Assembly: GCA_026874595.1 (NCBI GenBank)
Contig: CM049313.1
Location: 15,187,508 to 15,251,507, forward strand
Reading direction: 5' to 3'
Source of the DNA: Sipunculus nudus
Lineage: Eukaryota; Annelida; Sipuncula; Golfingiida; Sipunculidae
DNA length: 64,000 bases
Below the pieces are notes generated by a model. That model made no database searches. It was not told the origin of the DNA and saw nothing but the letters and a program-made list of their open reading frames with translations. Shown here piece by piece: positions 26,901-39,700 of the stretch (positions are counted from its first letter, which is position 1; each line of letters opens with the position of its first letter). The translations under genes and the position numbers were made by a program.

Positions 26901-29900
26901 ACATGCGATATCCGGACAGAGAAATAGGAGACCTAGATAATAGTGAAATCACCGGTAAATGAAACTATTTTTGATAATGAAATATACTACTAGACCAATG
27001 ATAAAGCGCGAAAAAGGAACCCCGTGAAACTTTTAAAAATATAAAAACCGTGAAAATTCAGCCCCGCCAATATAAAGGCAATGACAGTATACACATGCAA
27101 AACTTTGGCCCAATCGGTCAAACGGTTCCTGAGATATGAGCTTGGATGTCTGCTGCATAAACTAGAATGAAGGTGGCGCCACCTGTCATAAAACAAGAGA
27201 TGTTGGGGATGTATAAACCTGCAAAATTTTAGGCAGACAAGTCAAACCACTGCCGCGATATGAGTGATTTTATCCCATGGCAGACAAACAGGCGGGAGCT
27301 GTGCAAAAATAGCTGCAGGTGGCGCCACCAGTTTTGCGTATGATAAAGAGCTAAGTGAGATCTATACACATGCAAAATTTTGGCCCAATCGGTCAAACAG
27401 TTCCCGAGATATAAGCTTGGATGTCTGCAAGGTAAACGTGAATGTATGTGGCGCCACCTGTCATAAAATCAGAAAAGCTATCCAGGATGTATATGCATGC
27501 CGAATTTCAGGTGAATTAGTCAAACCACTGCAGAGATATGAGTGATTTTAACCCAAGGCAGACAAACAGATGGACACTGTGCAAACATGGTTGCAGTTGG
27601 CACGACCTTTTTTTGTGTATGTTATAAAGCTCTCCAAGGGCTACATTTGTGCAAAAAAATTTTCCTGATCGGTCAAACGGTTCCCGAGATATGTGGGTTT
27701 ATGTGTGGAAACAGACGCACATATGGACGCTGGGCAGAAAGGAAAGGTCAGAGGTAAAAAAAAATCAGGGCGCAGCAGTTCACATGTGACCCGAAAATAA
27801 TCAATAAAAAATACAATAATGCTGGAGAGGATTGTTTTGATAACAGTATTGCCAGGAGATACCTCTGGAATCAGAGAGAACAACACAATATATAAAGGAG
27901 AAACTTTGAGCCACAGACAGCTGTCAGCGTCCAGATCAAAGAGCTATCATATCAAGGAACGTTCATATCAAGGTATCATTATAGCAAAGAGCACCTCACA
28001 GTCCCTGAGCTTAAAGTAATTTATTACACCCTTTTAATTTATAACTCCATTGATAAACAAGTGTTTAATAGAGACTAAGAGGGTAAAAAGACTATAAATA
28101 TAAGAAATATATAAAAAAATTCTGCAATATATTGATAGGAATAATCATCATCAATAAAATAAGAATAAAGGTAATAATTAAAAAAATAATAACAGCACTT
28201 GATAAGTAGAGGAATAACAACACATGTATTACAATAATATTCAGACACTGATAATGAAGGAAAATAAAAAAACTACCAATTTTGAGAAATATATGATGAA
28301 AGGCATGTAATTTATAAAACAGTGATAACTTTACCAAACATTTGTGTTAAAATTTAATTCTTTAAAAGAACTTACAAGTAATATCCTGAATTTCACAATT
28401 AAAAACTTCATTCTGTAGTCTGTATGCAGGTAGAATTAATTGTCATGATAAGTAATCATTAGCAGAGCTGCTGATTGATGAATACCTCAGTATAACAGAA
28501 CAAACAACAGCTCAAATCATTAAAGGACAGCTGTCTGTAAAACAAGCAGATGTCATGTTGACTCAAGGGTAACATTGCTTTCTAAATCTACACTAACAGC
28601 AAGTGAAGGTCAATGTAGGTGGCTTACCAATGATTTATCATGGATTATGGATAGGAATTTGCAAATACAGTGAAACCTGTGTTGTGGGACCACCCATGGG
28701 ACTGGCCACAAGTGGTCCTAATTCACAGGTGGTCTTACAAGACAGCAGGGCTGGGTATTGGTCAGCTTATTCAGGTACAATATGTATTACGATATACTTA
28801 ATGCGATACCCAATATGTATGGACTATAAGTTTCGTTTTTCTCTGTGTATCATTTCTGATTAAAAGCTCTATGGATAAAATATTTTGTAAACAAATAAAA
28901 AAGAACGTAGTATTATTCTATCATTTTCATGGAAGCACCAAGAACTGTATACATTCCTTAATCAGTTTATTATACTAGTACACATGATCTTTTTTAAGTC
29001 TTAGAAGGTCAATTAAAGATATAAAAAGCATCTAAAGCTTAATAAATAACTAAGATTATAATTTAGGTTAGGATTGTATTGCTTGTTTCCATATTTGTGA
29101 GCTGTTTTTGTATTTCACTGATACGACGGTACAGCATACACAGGGTACCAGTAACTGTAGTGATATGGCGTATCGATATGTATTGATATATGGATACAGC
29201 CCTACTGGACAGGTCAGTTTTAAGTCATGTATGCTCTAGGTTCATCCAAGGGAGGTCTTAATAGACAGGTGGTCTTAAAAGATAGGAAGTCTTTCATGCA
29301 GGTTGTTTTATACTATTGAGCACATATTTGAGAAAATCTGCATCAAGCTGCAACATTTCACGACAAATATGTAATTAATGAGTTATGAGATAGGAGGCTA
29401 GCTATTGTTAACAGCGGGAGGTGAAACTGAAGTGGTCTTCACACCTCACCCACACAAATGGTTACCTAGATACATGCATGTTTCACTGAGTAATTTGTAT
29501 ATATCCATACCTGTAAATGAATGGTCGACCACACAAAAAGGATTCCACATTTACTCTACATAATATAATTAGCCACTTGGCATGGACATATTCCTGGGCT
29601 AACAAACAACATTTAACTGGCATATCTAGTATTACCCTTTCCTCTTTATATTTAATTCAGCTTTAGGACAAATACTCCTACTAGGTAATTTTGCTACTTT
29701 CCCCTGTGAAATAAACTGCCTGAACTTATTTTGTTTTTATACACATATTTTTTATTATAATGACACATCAAAATCTATGTTATGGTGATTACCAAGACCA
29801 TATTTTGAAATTTCATTTTTTTTATTTTTAATACTCCTATACTTCTAAACTGAAAAATTTTACAGCTAAATCTTGATATTTTGAATAAAGTTGTGTGTTA

Positions 29901-30682
29901 AACTAGAATGCTACAGCATGAATGCTAGCAGTGCTTTATAGACATGTGCACAACCTGCCAGGTTGTCCTTTACATCTTTTGAACATGGCAGAAAGGTATT
30001 TACTGTTTATGCAAGTCTCAGAGAGTATGGATAGAATTGTACAGCATAAACTGACCCTGGTTGATAGTATGATAATCCATTCATCCAAACTATGGGGAGG
30101 GGATGTCTTTGCAAATGCAGGCCATTGCTGGTCACTGATGCAGGTAGGCCCCTAAAATCAGACACACCTGGATCCAAATGCTATTGATAATCTTTTCATG
30201 TGAGTCTGATGTCCATGACCTGTAAGTCCACTGAACTTGAGGTTTTGGAATGTTCCTGTATTGACAGGTAACTCCACATTCAATGACATACACACTATTC
30301 TACCTGATTAATAGTGAATCTTAAGAAAGTAATGCAGGTCTGACTGAAGCCCATTATATTTGTTTACACCTGTATTCCATAGGAGAAATCTGACAGGTTT
30401 AAACACTCTCACCCAGGGTTGGTACATTCTTCAAAGAGGTTAGGGAAAGAAAAAGGTGCAGGTGGATTTATAGTCTGATATCACTGACAATGTCAGTGTC
30501 ATTTGACTATGCCTTCCTGGTCCTTTGGGCCTGTTCATTCTTGCAGCTTTTCTCGGGGTACGGACAAAAGCCCCCCCCCCCCGATCAAAAGCCCCCCGGA
30601 CAAAAGCCCCCCCCCCCCCCCCGGACAAAAGCCCCCCTACCTTAATGATAAAGAGGACAACAGCCCCCCCCCATATATATAT

Positions 30683-30742
<60 letters not shown>

Positions 30743-33700
30743 CAAGTCATGTGGCATGAATTATCTCATGAATAATAGTTAGTTAAACTTTACGCAGTGT
30801 CCAACAGCTCTAAGAGCTTCAGGGACAGTTCTTTCCCCATCGCGGAGTTCTGAGCATATCCTTTGCAGCATCTCTTGAAGTTGTTTAGTTGCTGTTTTTA
30901 CACGTTTCAATGGAATCTGGCCCCTCTCTTGCTGAAGTAGGGTAGTAGCCACAAGCGCATTGTCTTGTCTATATATATATAGTTTCACACTTGAATTGGG
31001 AGCTAAAATTAGTTTTATTATTTGTATCAATAATATTAATGAAATTGTGTATCCGCCTAAATCAGAGTGGAACGGGTGAAGTGAGGCATGGATTAAGTGG
31101 CAAGGGGAAATAAATGAAGTGTTGCATATTAGCATGGATGTCTGCAGCCAAATTGTGTATGAAGGTTTCCCCCCCTACCACAAAATCCAGAAAGCCGTCC
31201 CAGTTGTATACATATGCAAAATTTAAGGCAGATAAGTCAAACCACTACATGTATATGAGTGATTTTAGCCCGTGGCAGACAATCAGATAGACGCTGAGCA
31301 AAAATGGTTGCAGGTGACGGGACCAGTTTTGCGTATGATAAAGAGCTATGTGAGAACTATACACATGCAAAACTTTGGCCCAATCGGTCAAACGGTTCCC
31401 AAGATATGAGCTTGGATGTCTGCTGCATAAACTAGAATGCAGGTGGCTCCACCTGTCATAAAATCAAGAGAGCTGTCGGGGATGTATAAACCTGCAAAAT
31501 TTTAGCCAGATATGTCAAACCACTGCCGAGATATGAGTGATTTAATCCCATGGCAGACAAACAGACAGGAGCTGTGCAAAAATGGCTGTAGGTGGCGCCA
31601 CCAGTTTAGCGTATGTTATAAAGCTCTCCAAGGGCTACATTTGTGCAAAAAAATTTTCCTGATCGGTCAAACGGTTCCCGAGATATGAGCTTGGATGTCT
31701 GCAGCGTAAACGTGAATGTAGGTGGCGCCACCTGTCATAAAATCAGAAAAGCTATCCAGGATGTATACGCATGCCGAATTTCAGGTGAATTAGTCAAGTC
31801 ACTGCAGAGATATGAGTGATTTTAACCCAAGGCAGACAAACAGATTGACACTGTGCAAACATGGTTGCAGGTGGCGCCACCATTTTTTGTGTATGTTATA
31901 AAGCTCTCCAAGGGCTACATTTGTGCAAAAAAATTTTCCTGATCGGTCAAACGGTTCCCGAGATATGAGCTTGGATGTCTGCAGCGTTAACGTGAATGTA
32001 GGTGGCGCCACCAGTCACAAAATCAGAAAAGCTATCCAGGATGTATACGCATGCCAAATTTCAGGTGAATTAGTCAAGTCACTGCAGAGATATGAGTGAT
32101 TTTAACCCAAGGCAGACGAACAGATGGACACTGTGAAAACATGGTTGCAGGTGGCGCCACCATTTTTTGTGTATGTTATAAAGCTCTCCAAGGGCTACAT
32201 TTGTGCAAAAAAATTTTCCTGATCGGTCAAACGGTTCCCGAGATATGAGCTTGGATGTCTGCAGCGTAAATGTGAATGTAGGTGGCGCCACCTGTCTCAA
32301 AATCAGAAAAGCTATCCAGGATGTATACGCATGCCAAATTTCAGGTAAATTAGTCAAGTCACTGCAGAGATATGAGTGATTTTAACCCAAGGCAGACGAA
32401 CAGATGGACACTGTGCAAACATGGTTGCAGGTGGCGCCACCATTTTTTTTGTATGTTATAAAGCTCTCCAAGGGCTACATTTGTGCAAAAAAATTTTCCT
32501 GATCGGTCAAACGGTTCCCGAGATATGTGGTTTATGTGTGGAAACAGACGCACAAACAGACGCAGAGCGCAGAGGAAAGGTCAGAGGTCAAAACAAAATC
32601 GGGACGCAGCAGTTCACATGTGACCCGAACATAATCCCGGGTTTCGTAAAATTCCGCACAGCGGGTACGGAGGAGTTCTCTGGAAACCTACGCCGCGGCG
32701 GCAGTGGCGGCGTGCAGCTGAAAACATAGTATCCGCAAAACTCTGTTTTGGCGGATACAACTCTGTTTTGGCGGATACAATTATATGAGATAATACACAT
32801 ATTATACATATATTTACATAGTCTATATATATAATATAATATAAAATAATATAATATATATATATATATATATAGGGAGAGAGAGAAGAAGCAAGAGAGA
32901 GAGAGACACATAGATGTATATAGATATTTCTATATTGGAGGGGGACTTTGGTCCTAGAACTTTATAATGAAGCCACTCCTTCAATAATCATTCAGGTGAA
33001 ACAGGTCGTGTTAAACTGTCCCATGAGAGTTTCCTCATTCCCCCTTTTCACCGGGGGGGGGGGGGGGGGCTTTTGACCTACATCCAGCTTTCCTCAACTC
33101 CCTAGGGAGTATACAACTAATTGAACCCAAGCAGCCATATCAGGCGCGAGAAGGTTATTCATTCTACATTTGCCTGCTGCCCATGACCAGTATCCTTTCA
33201 CTCCTGGGTCGAGAGAGCGCTCCCATGTGGTAAAGACTTTGGCCAGGAGTCTTAGCATAGCAGCGGATAGAACAGGACACAAACCCACCACCTTGTGGTC
33301 ACAAGTCCAGCTCTATCCATTAAGCCACCACACTCCAAAGAAAGAAATAATATCCCATTGGAAGGGAAGAAAAAGTTTCTTCACAGCAAAGAAATGTAGT
33401 CACAACATACAAGTCATTGGTGTTGCTCAAATGACATTTTTGCTTCAGCACAATCAGAAGGATTGTTTTCACTCCCTAAAACAAAGGGTGTATGAAGCAA
33501 CCCTCTGGATGTTTGCTGAAACAACCGAGGTGTGGCTGCTTTCCCATTGGTGTGACTGTTGAAAAGTCTGAGAAATTCAATTCTACTCACGTACCAGCGG
33601 CTTCTGTTAGTTCATAACTTCTTACCTAGTAGCGGCATCAGTCCAATGTCGTCCAGGTCGTCCGTCAACTTTTGCTACGTCTTCCCAACTCGGGACGCCA

Positions 33701-36700
33701 TATGCTTTTGTCCCCCATCCCTTCTCTCCTCCCTTCACGAGAGCTACTTCCGTTTGTTTTTCCTTTCCCCGGTAGATGGCTATTTTACTTTATAAAGAGT
33801 TCCGACAGTTATCAACTGTGACCTTACTTGAGTAATTAAAATGAACCTAAGTCCATACAGTCCAGGGGTGGAGTGTGGTTGGTACATTTTTACTGGTCTT
33901 CAGTTGAGCAATTGAGATGACATCAGCAAGAATACACATAATCCAAGCTTGTAATATTATACAGTGTTGCTAGTCTTGAGATTATAAATTCTTATTGTGA
34001 CTATAAATGCAAGAGTGCTATGAGACTGAAGGTTGACTAAATAAAGATTTTAAATGTATAATGTGTGCTAAAATAGCTATGCTGGACATTTTTCTAAGAA
34101 AGAAATTTCAGCCTGCAAAAATGAGTCTGAAAGCTTAAACTAAGACCTAACCTGACCATGGCATGTAAAACACAGTTGACAGAACTGATCCATCCTAGGC
34201 TTAATGAGTACAGCATATTGTTAGAATCAATGTTTCCATTTTGTTTGATTGATTTATAAAATTCCATGAAATTTCAGTCCAATCCAAATCCAATGTGTAA
34301 ATGATCAAGGTTGGGCAAAACCTGGATATTAAGCATAAAGCCAAGCCCAGTAGGTTTTTCTCAGTAAACCTGAGTTTTATGTTTTTTTAAGGGGCAATAT
34401 AGTATCAATTTGAAATTGAATATGATTTTATACCATGTTAAATATCATTCCCACCCTGATAATAATGATGATCCAACACAGGCTGGTTGATATCCAATTA
34501 AAAAAATTACTTGCTGATTCAACTACCCAGCTAGTGCAGTGCAGGCCACAACCCCTATAGTATTTATGGCCAGGCTAAAGGAGGGCCTGTGTGCTTTTAA
34601 TTGTTAGCAAATTACCGGATGCAGTTACCACATAGTTAAGTGGTGGATGTAAAGGGGATTCTTCAGTTATCCTGATACAGTTGAAACATCTCCTGGCACG
34701 CTGTCATCACTGGCTGGCCCTACTATTTTGATGCACCTTTTCTAGTTATTTGTTTGAATGGGACAATAATGCACATTAAAGTAAGACACTGACTGGGCAA
34801 AGGTGGTTTCCAAGCAGACATGGGTTTATAGTAATAAGTAACAGTAATAGATTATTACAGCATTTTCCATGTAATAGTAATAGTAATAGACTCAAAAAAT
34901 TGAGCTGTAATAGTAATAGTAATAGAAACAAAAGGCAAAGTAATAGAGTAATACATATTACTTTCTATTACTTCCTGAGAGCCCCTTGATCATGAAGCAT
35001 ATCAGCAAATAATGCTGAACAGACTCAGTTTTGTCTAGAGAGATTGCCCAGGATGTGCCCATTGTTGAGGTAAGCATGGGTCAGCTGCCACATTGCTGGT
35101 GATCACTGGTGCTAGTTACATAAGAGTACTGGACAGAGCAGGTCACAGCCAAATAAGTTACCTGGCACAATCTGACCTTTGATTACTAAACCATGGATAA
35201 ACAAGAGACATGTTTGATGTTAAGAGAAAGATAAATAGTGTATTATTATTGTGACATGTACATCTTATCTCATATCCATCAATCCATATGCATATTCTGA
35301 AATGTACCTAGACTTGTTTTCACCAGCATTTTAATAATACAGATTGCAATAACTCACATTCTAGAAAAATTTAATATGGCACCAGATACAGTGCACACCC
35401 AAAATGTTCATGATAAGCTTATGGTGTTTTCACTAACCATAAAATATTGAAGCCTACAATGCTATAAACTCATACCAGTACTACAATCACTTAGATAAAA
35501 TGTGTTATCTAGTTAATTTATATACATATTCTTTTAAATTCTCTTAATATTTGTCTCTTATTTCATAGTACCAAATTTGCAGACCTTCATTTAGTATCTA
35601 AAATTATGTTAATTTATATTTTGAAAATTAAATGAACCATTTATTTATTTGATTATATAATATGAGAATATAAGAAACTGTTAATATTTTATTATTTAAT
35701 AACTGAACTTTTTATATCAAATAATTAGATCCTGTTATGTACAAAATTTAAAGTACAAGATTGTTTAATACCAAATTTATTATGAAAGTGATTTAAATAA
35801 TATTTTATTTGTTTTGTATAATTGATGTAAGTTTTAATATCTCTCCATATCCCTTAATTATCCTATGCTGGTTTTGCTGCAATGAAGAAGGGCATGCCAG
35901 GCCATGCCTGAAGAATAAAAGCCATGCATGCTACCAATATTGTTAAGTTTACCACCTCTCTGTTCATTCTAAAGATGAAATATGCGATGGAATAAAACAT
36001 GGCATCACATCCAAATGAACATATATACAACCAAGAAGATGGGGTACTTTTGTCTCCATTTTGGTTCTGTCCAGAATCTTGATGTGAACAGTATTTTTAT
36101 TGGATATTTTAATAAGGGTTGGGAAACAGGACACAGCCCTAAAAAAATTCCTCTCCTGATACATACATAAAGGACTGTATTTTCAGCTTTGATACTAAAT
36201 AATAAATTGCAATAATCATGAAAAATTCCTCTGGAGACAATTTTAAGTTACACTGAAAATCTTTATTTGTTAACCAAGAGAAAGAATATTGAATCTAAAC
36301 GGAAGTATGTACTATTAAATAAATTTATGTGAAATATATATGAAGAAAAAATGTACAAGTATGCATATAATTATAAATCAATATTTTACATGTGCCAGGG
36401 TCTTTACAATTGGTTGCTTTCAATTTACATGTATTCAAGAGGTCATACAATTATCTTAAAGTTTCTCCTTGAAACACCCAAGTAACAATCACTGAGGTTT
36501 CAAAATATAAAAGAACAGAATTAAAGAAGCTGAAATAATTAAGATCTCCAGTATCATTAGGCTTCCTGTAAATGAAAGACACAGTATCAGAAAATTGTGT
36601 AGGTAACTGGATGATATAGATGCTTGTAATATTATTTAAACATGTGATTGTTGTGCTAGTTTATAGCACTCTTGGCCGCATAAGGTCTAGAATCCTCCCA

Positions 36701-39700
36701 TCAATTTAAGTAATAGTAATAGTAATAGATACCCCAGTAATAGTAATAGTAATAGAAGACAAAATGTGGTAATAGTAATAGTAATATCAGAAATTGAAAG
36801 TAATAGTAATAGTATTAGAACAACTGTAATAGACCCCATGTCTGTTTCCAAGCTGATGTTTTTCATGCCCAAAGGGCTCTGATAAGCAACTCTGACACAG
36901 AGAATTAATGACTTTGTTCATCTAAATTCACTTCTATGCACAGTTATCAACTTATATGTTTACAAATCAGTCACATGTAAACATGCAGTGATACCAATAT
37001 GTAAATATATGACAGGATATGGCATAATACACTATTTAATAATTTGGAATTTATATATAAACACAAACAGTTTTAAGAAAAGTCCATATCATATTGCCCA
37101 TAAAACCCAAATGTGTGTTTTAAGACTTATTGCCCAATCTGGGTAATCTGGGTTATACATGTGTTAAGATGAATAATGATGAGTGAATAATGAATGTTTG
37201 TAATATATTATTCAGTGATTGTCTGTCACATATGTAAATGCTTAATGTAAATGTTTTAAAGTTTATGGAAAATGTAACATATTTCTTCCCTGATTTCCTT
37301 TCCCTTCCTAGGTTCCTGGAAGTTTCCCTAACGTCCCTGGGAAGGGAAGAAATACCTACCCAGAAGAATGGTACCTCTGCGCCCATCTCGTGCATCTTAT
37401 GTCACCACGTTAATAAGTCTCCTAACCTTACAGCTTTTAATTAATTTTTAACAGGGTTGGCAAGTTTTAGGCAGGAAGGTTTTAACCATAGGTTTTAACC
37501 TGGTTAAAACTGCCCCGCCTAAAACAGGTTTTGGGCAGGTTTTAGGCACCAAAAGTGCCTAAAACCTATAATTGTTTAAATTTTTGACTTAAAGATCTAT
37601 AAAACTACCAAACTGGCTGGGGTGATGCAGTCACAAGGCTTTGCTGGGCTTTTTTGAAAGTTTCAGGTATTACAAGTAATGCATGATTTCCTGTTGGCTG
37701 GCATCATGCAGTCTTCAAAGAGCCTGTATAGGTTTCTTGAGCATGAGTCCATGTTTGTGTTGCACATAGTTTCATTGGCAAATGTAAAGTTATTATCAGG
37801 ACCCTTCTGGTTTCCCCTGCTACCTGGAATGATGTAATAGAGCCTCCTGTATGCCTCCTGTAACTTAGTGTAAGGCAGGGTATCAGGGGGAGGGGGGAGG
37901 CATGCTTGATTAGACTGGTTAATTAATATTTATCAGGCTGATGGGGTAATAAGACCCAAGGGTCATAAGTCCCACTACTGTGTACTAGTAGATGTTCAAG
38001 TTAACTTTCATACATAACTAGGATGATGCAATCAAAGCCCTTGCCCTGAAAATTGTTCTTGAGTCAAACTTTTTACTGAGTGGTGACTAGTCAGGGCCCC
38101 TGACCATGACATGTGGGTTTCTCAGGCCTTTAGGTTGAACATGGTCCAAAAGTGATTATGAATATCCTGTGGTTTGCAACATATTCACTGCAATATATTT
38201 TAGCATTTTTCAGTTTTATACTAATTATAGTGTTTCATGAGGGTTCATTTTCACAATCTTATCATACAGTTAACAGAGATTTCCATCATTATAAAGACAA
38301 TATTATAAGTATGTGCACAAAATCAAAAATTTTGCTAATGGATGACCAAGCTTAAGGAATTAAACAACTAGTGGAAATCTTGTTCATTATCAGATAATGT
38401 AAAAGATATTATCATGTTTTAGTTTATGGCTAGCATAAAGATCTTTTATTATTTATAAAATCAATCTTTTGCTTTTTGCCATTTGAAGCTACAGGCATTC
38501 AAACATGTATGTTATATTAGTGAGACCACAGTATAAAGGACTATTCATCAATGTAAAAGGAACAACTTTTTGAATTGGGGAAAACTTCTTTCGCATATAT
38601 CACAAAATTTAATCTTTTGTGATCAAAAAGCCAATCAAAGAATCTGGTTATAAGCTTACAGTATTAGCATTCATTTATAATTTGGCAGTAATGGAGGTAG
38701 GAGACCTCAGAACATGATTTTGGGATAAAAGCTAAAACTTTCATTTGGAAAACCTGAAGTAGTGTTGTATTCATTTGTTGCTATGTTTGTATCATGGTTT
38801 ATTTGTTTAGCTTGAATAAAGTGTTCCTCACTTTTAATTTGAGCATATTTCTGTAATGCACTTAGCTGTGTAACAATAAATCATAGTTAAACTGCAAGTC
38901 ATAGGTGAGGGTAAGTACTGTTTTAGGCAGTTAAAGGCAGTTTTAGGCAGGTTATAACCTATTTTAGGCAGTTAAAGGCAGGTTTTAGGCTCTGCCCTGC
39001 CAAAAACAGGTTTTGGGCAGCCTAAAACCCAACCCTGATTTTTAATTAATTTGATTTCCAGCAGACCAAATTGTCATGACAACGTGAGATGATATATAAC
39101 TTTTGGAATAACTATAATCAATAGTTAGTAATATATCTGAAAAGTTCCTGCAGATATAAATATTTTAAACCACTGCAGTATTGCAAGTTCTCAAAGAGAA
39201 AAATTAAACACCTCTCAATTATCATTGTCAGAGCTATGAATTAATGGGAGTGACTAGAGAATCACTCATGCATAGCATCAACAATGTTATGAGTGTATAT
39301 GGACTGACAACATGATGTTTAGAATTCATGTAATAAAGAAGTAAGAGGCAGGTTAGGTATAAGTAAGTGGCAAAAGCAAGATAGATGCAGCTAAATTAAA
39401 CCTAAATACAAAAATGTTTTACGTTCACACAAGTGTCATGTCTCAGTGAGGTGCTCCAGTTATTCTTTGGTCGTGCCGCATTTACTTCGCCCCCCCCCCC
39501 CCCCCCCACCGCATACATAAAACACCCCTCCCCCTTAATGCCTTATCAATTAAACTTACCTTATGGTCTTGACAGCAAAATATAGAACAATAACAACGGT
39601 TACTCCAATCAGCACGTAGAGTGTCCTTAATAACATTCCCTGGTTCTCCATCAAGTTATCAAACAAATTCCTGGGCGCCAGTTTATTGCTGGTTGAATTA

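Larger units (their letters stand above)
30555..33084. mobile_element. 2,530-bp TIR element splitting a SINE
   Basis: Ends are inverted: GGGGTACGGACAAAAGCCCC on the left, and reading the right end in reverse GATGTAGGTCAAAAGCCCC, each running into long C/G homopolymers. Flanked by CAGCTTTTCTC (30544-30554) and CAGCTTTCCTC (33085-33095), an 11-bp duplication with one difference. About 1.73 kb of its length is the nested GTATCCGCC element. Superfamily not recognised. Confidence 0.65.
8102..39559 (-). other. Intron of the FAM174-like gene (31,458 bp)
   Basis: Begins GTAAGT (39559) and ends ...CCAG (8102). It contains no recognised host exon. It is filled by SINEs, Helentron-like elements, hAT, pogo-like and other TIR elements and microsatellites listed separately. 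The stretches 8.6-9.9, 10.1-13.1, 13.5-14.8, 16.9-18.2, 24.1-25.5, 29.3-30.4 and 33.8-34.8 kb hold no gene that I can see. Confidence 0.8.

Noticed and set aside
30440-30775. Pro-rich and Tyr/Ile-repeat frames of 90-105 aa
   Set aside because: Produced by poly(C) and (TA)n runs; part of the inserted element.
31799-32553. Three similar 64-92-aa frames that look like a protein family (FDRSGKFFCTNVALGELYNI)
   Set aside because: They repeat because the DNA is a 280-bp tandem array; 280 is not a multiple of 3, so the frame shifts between units, arguing against coding.
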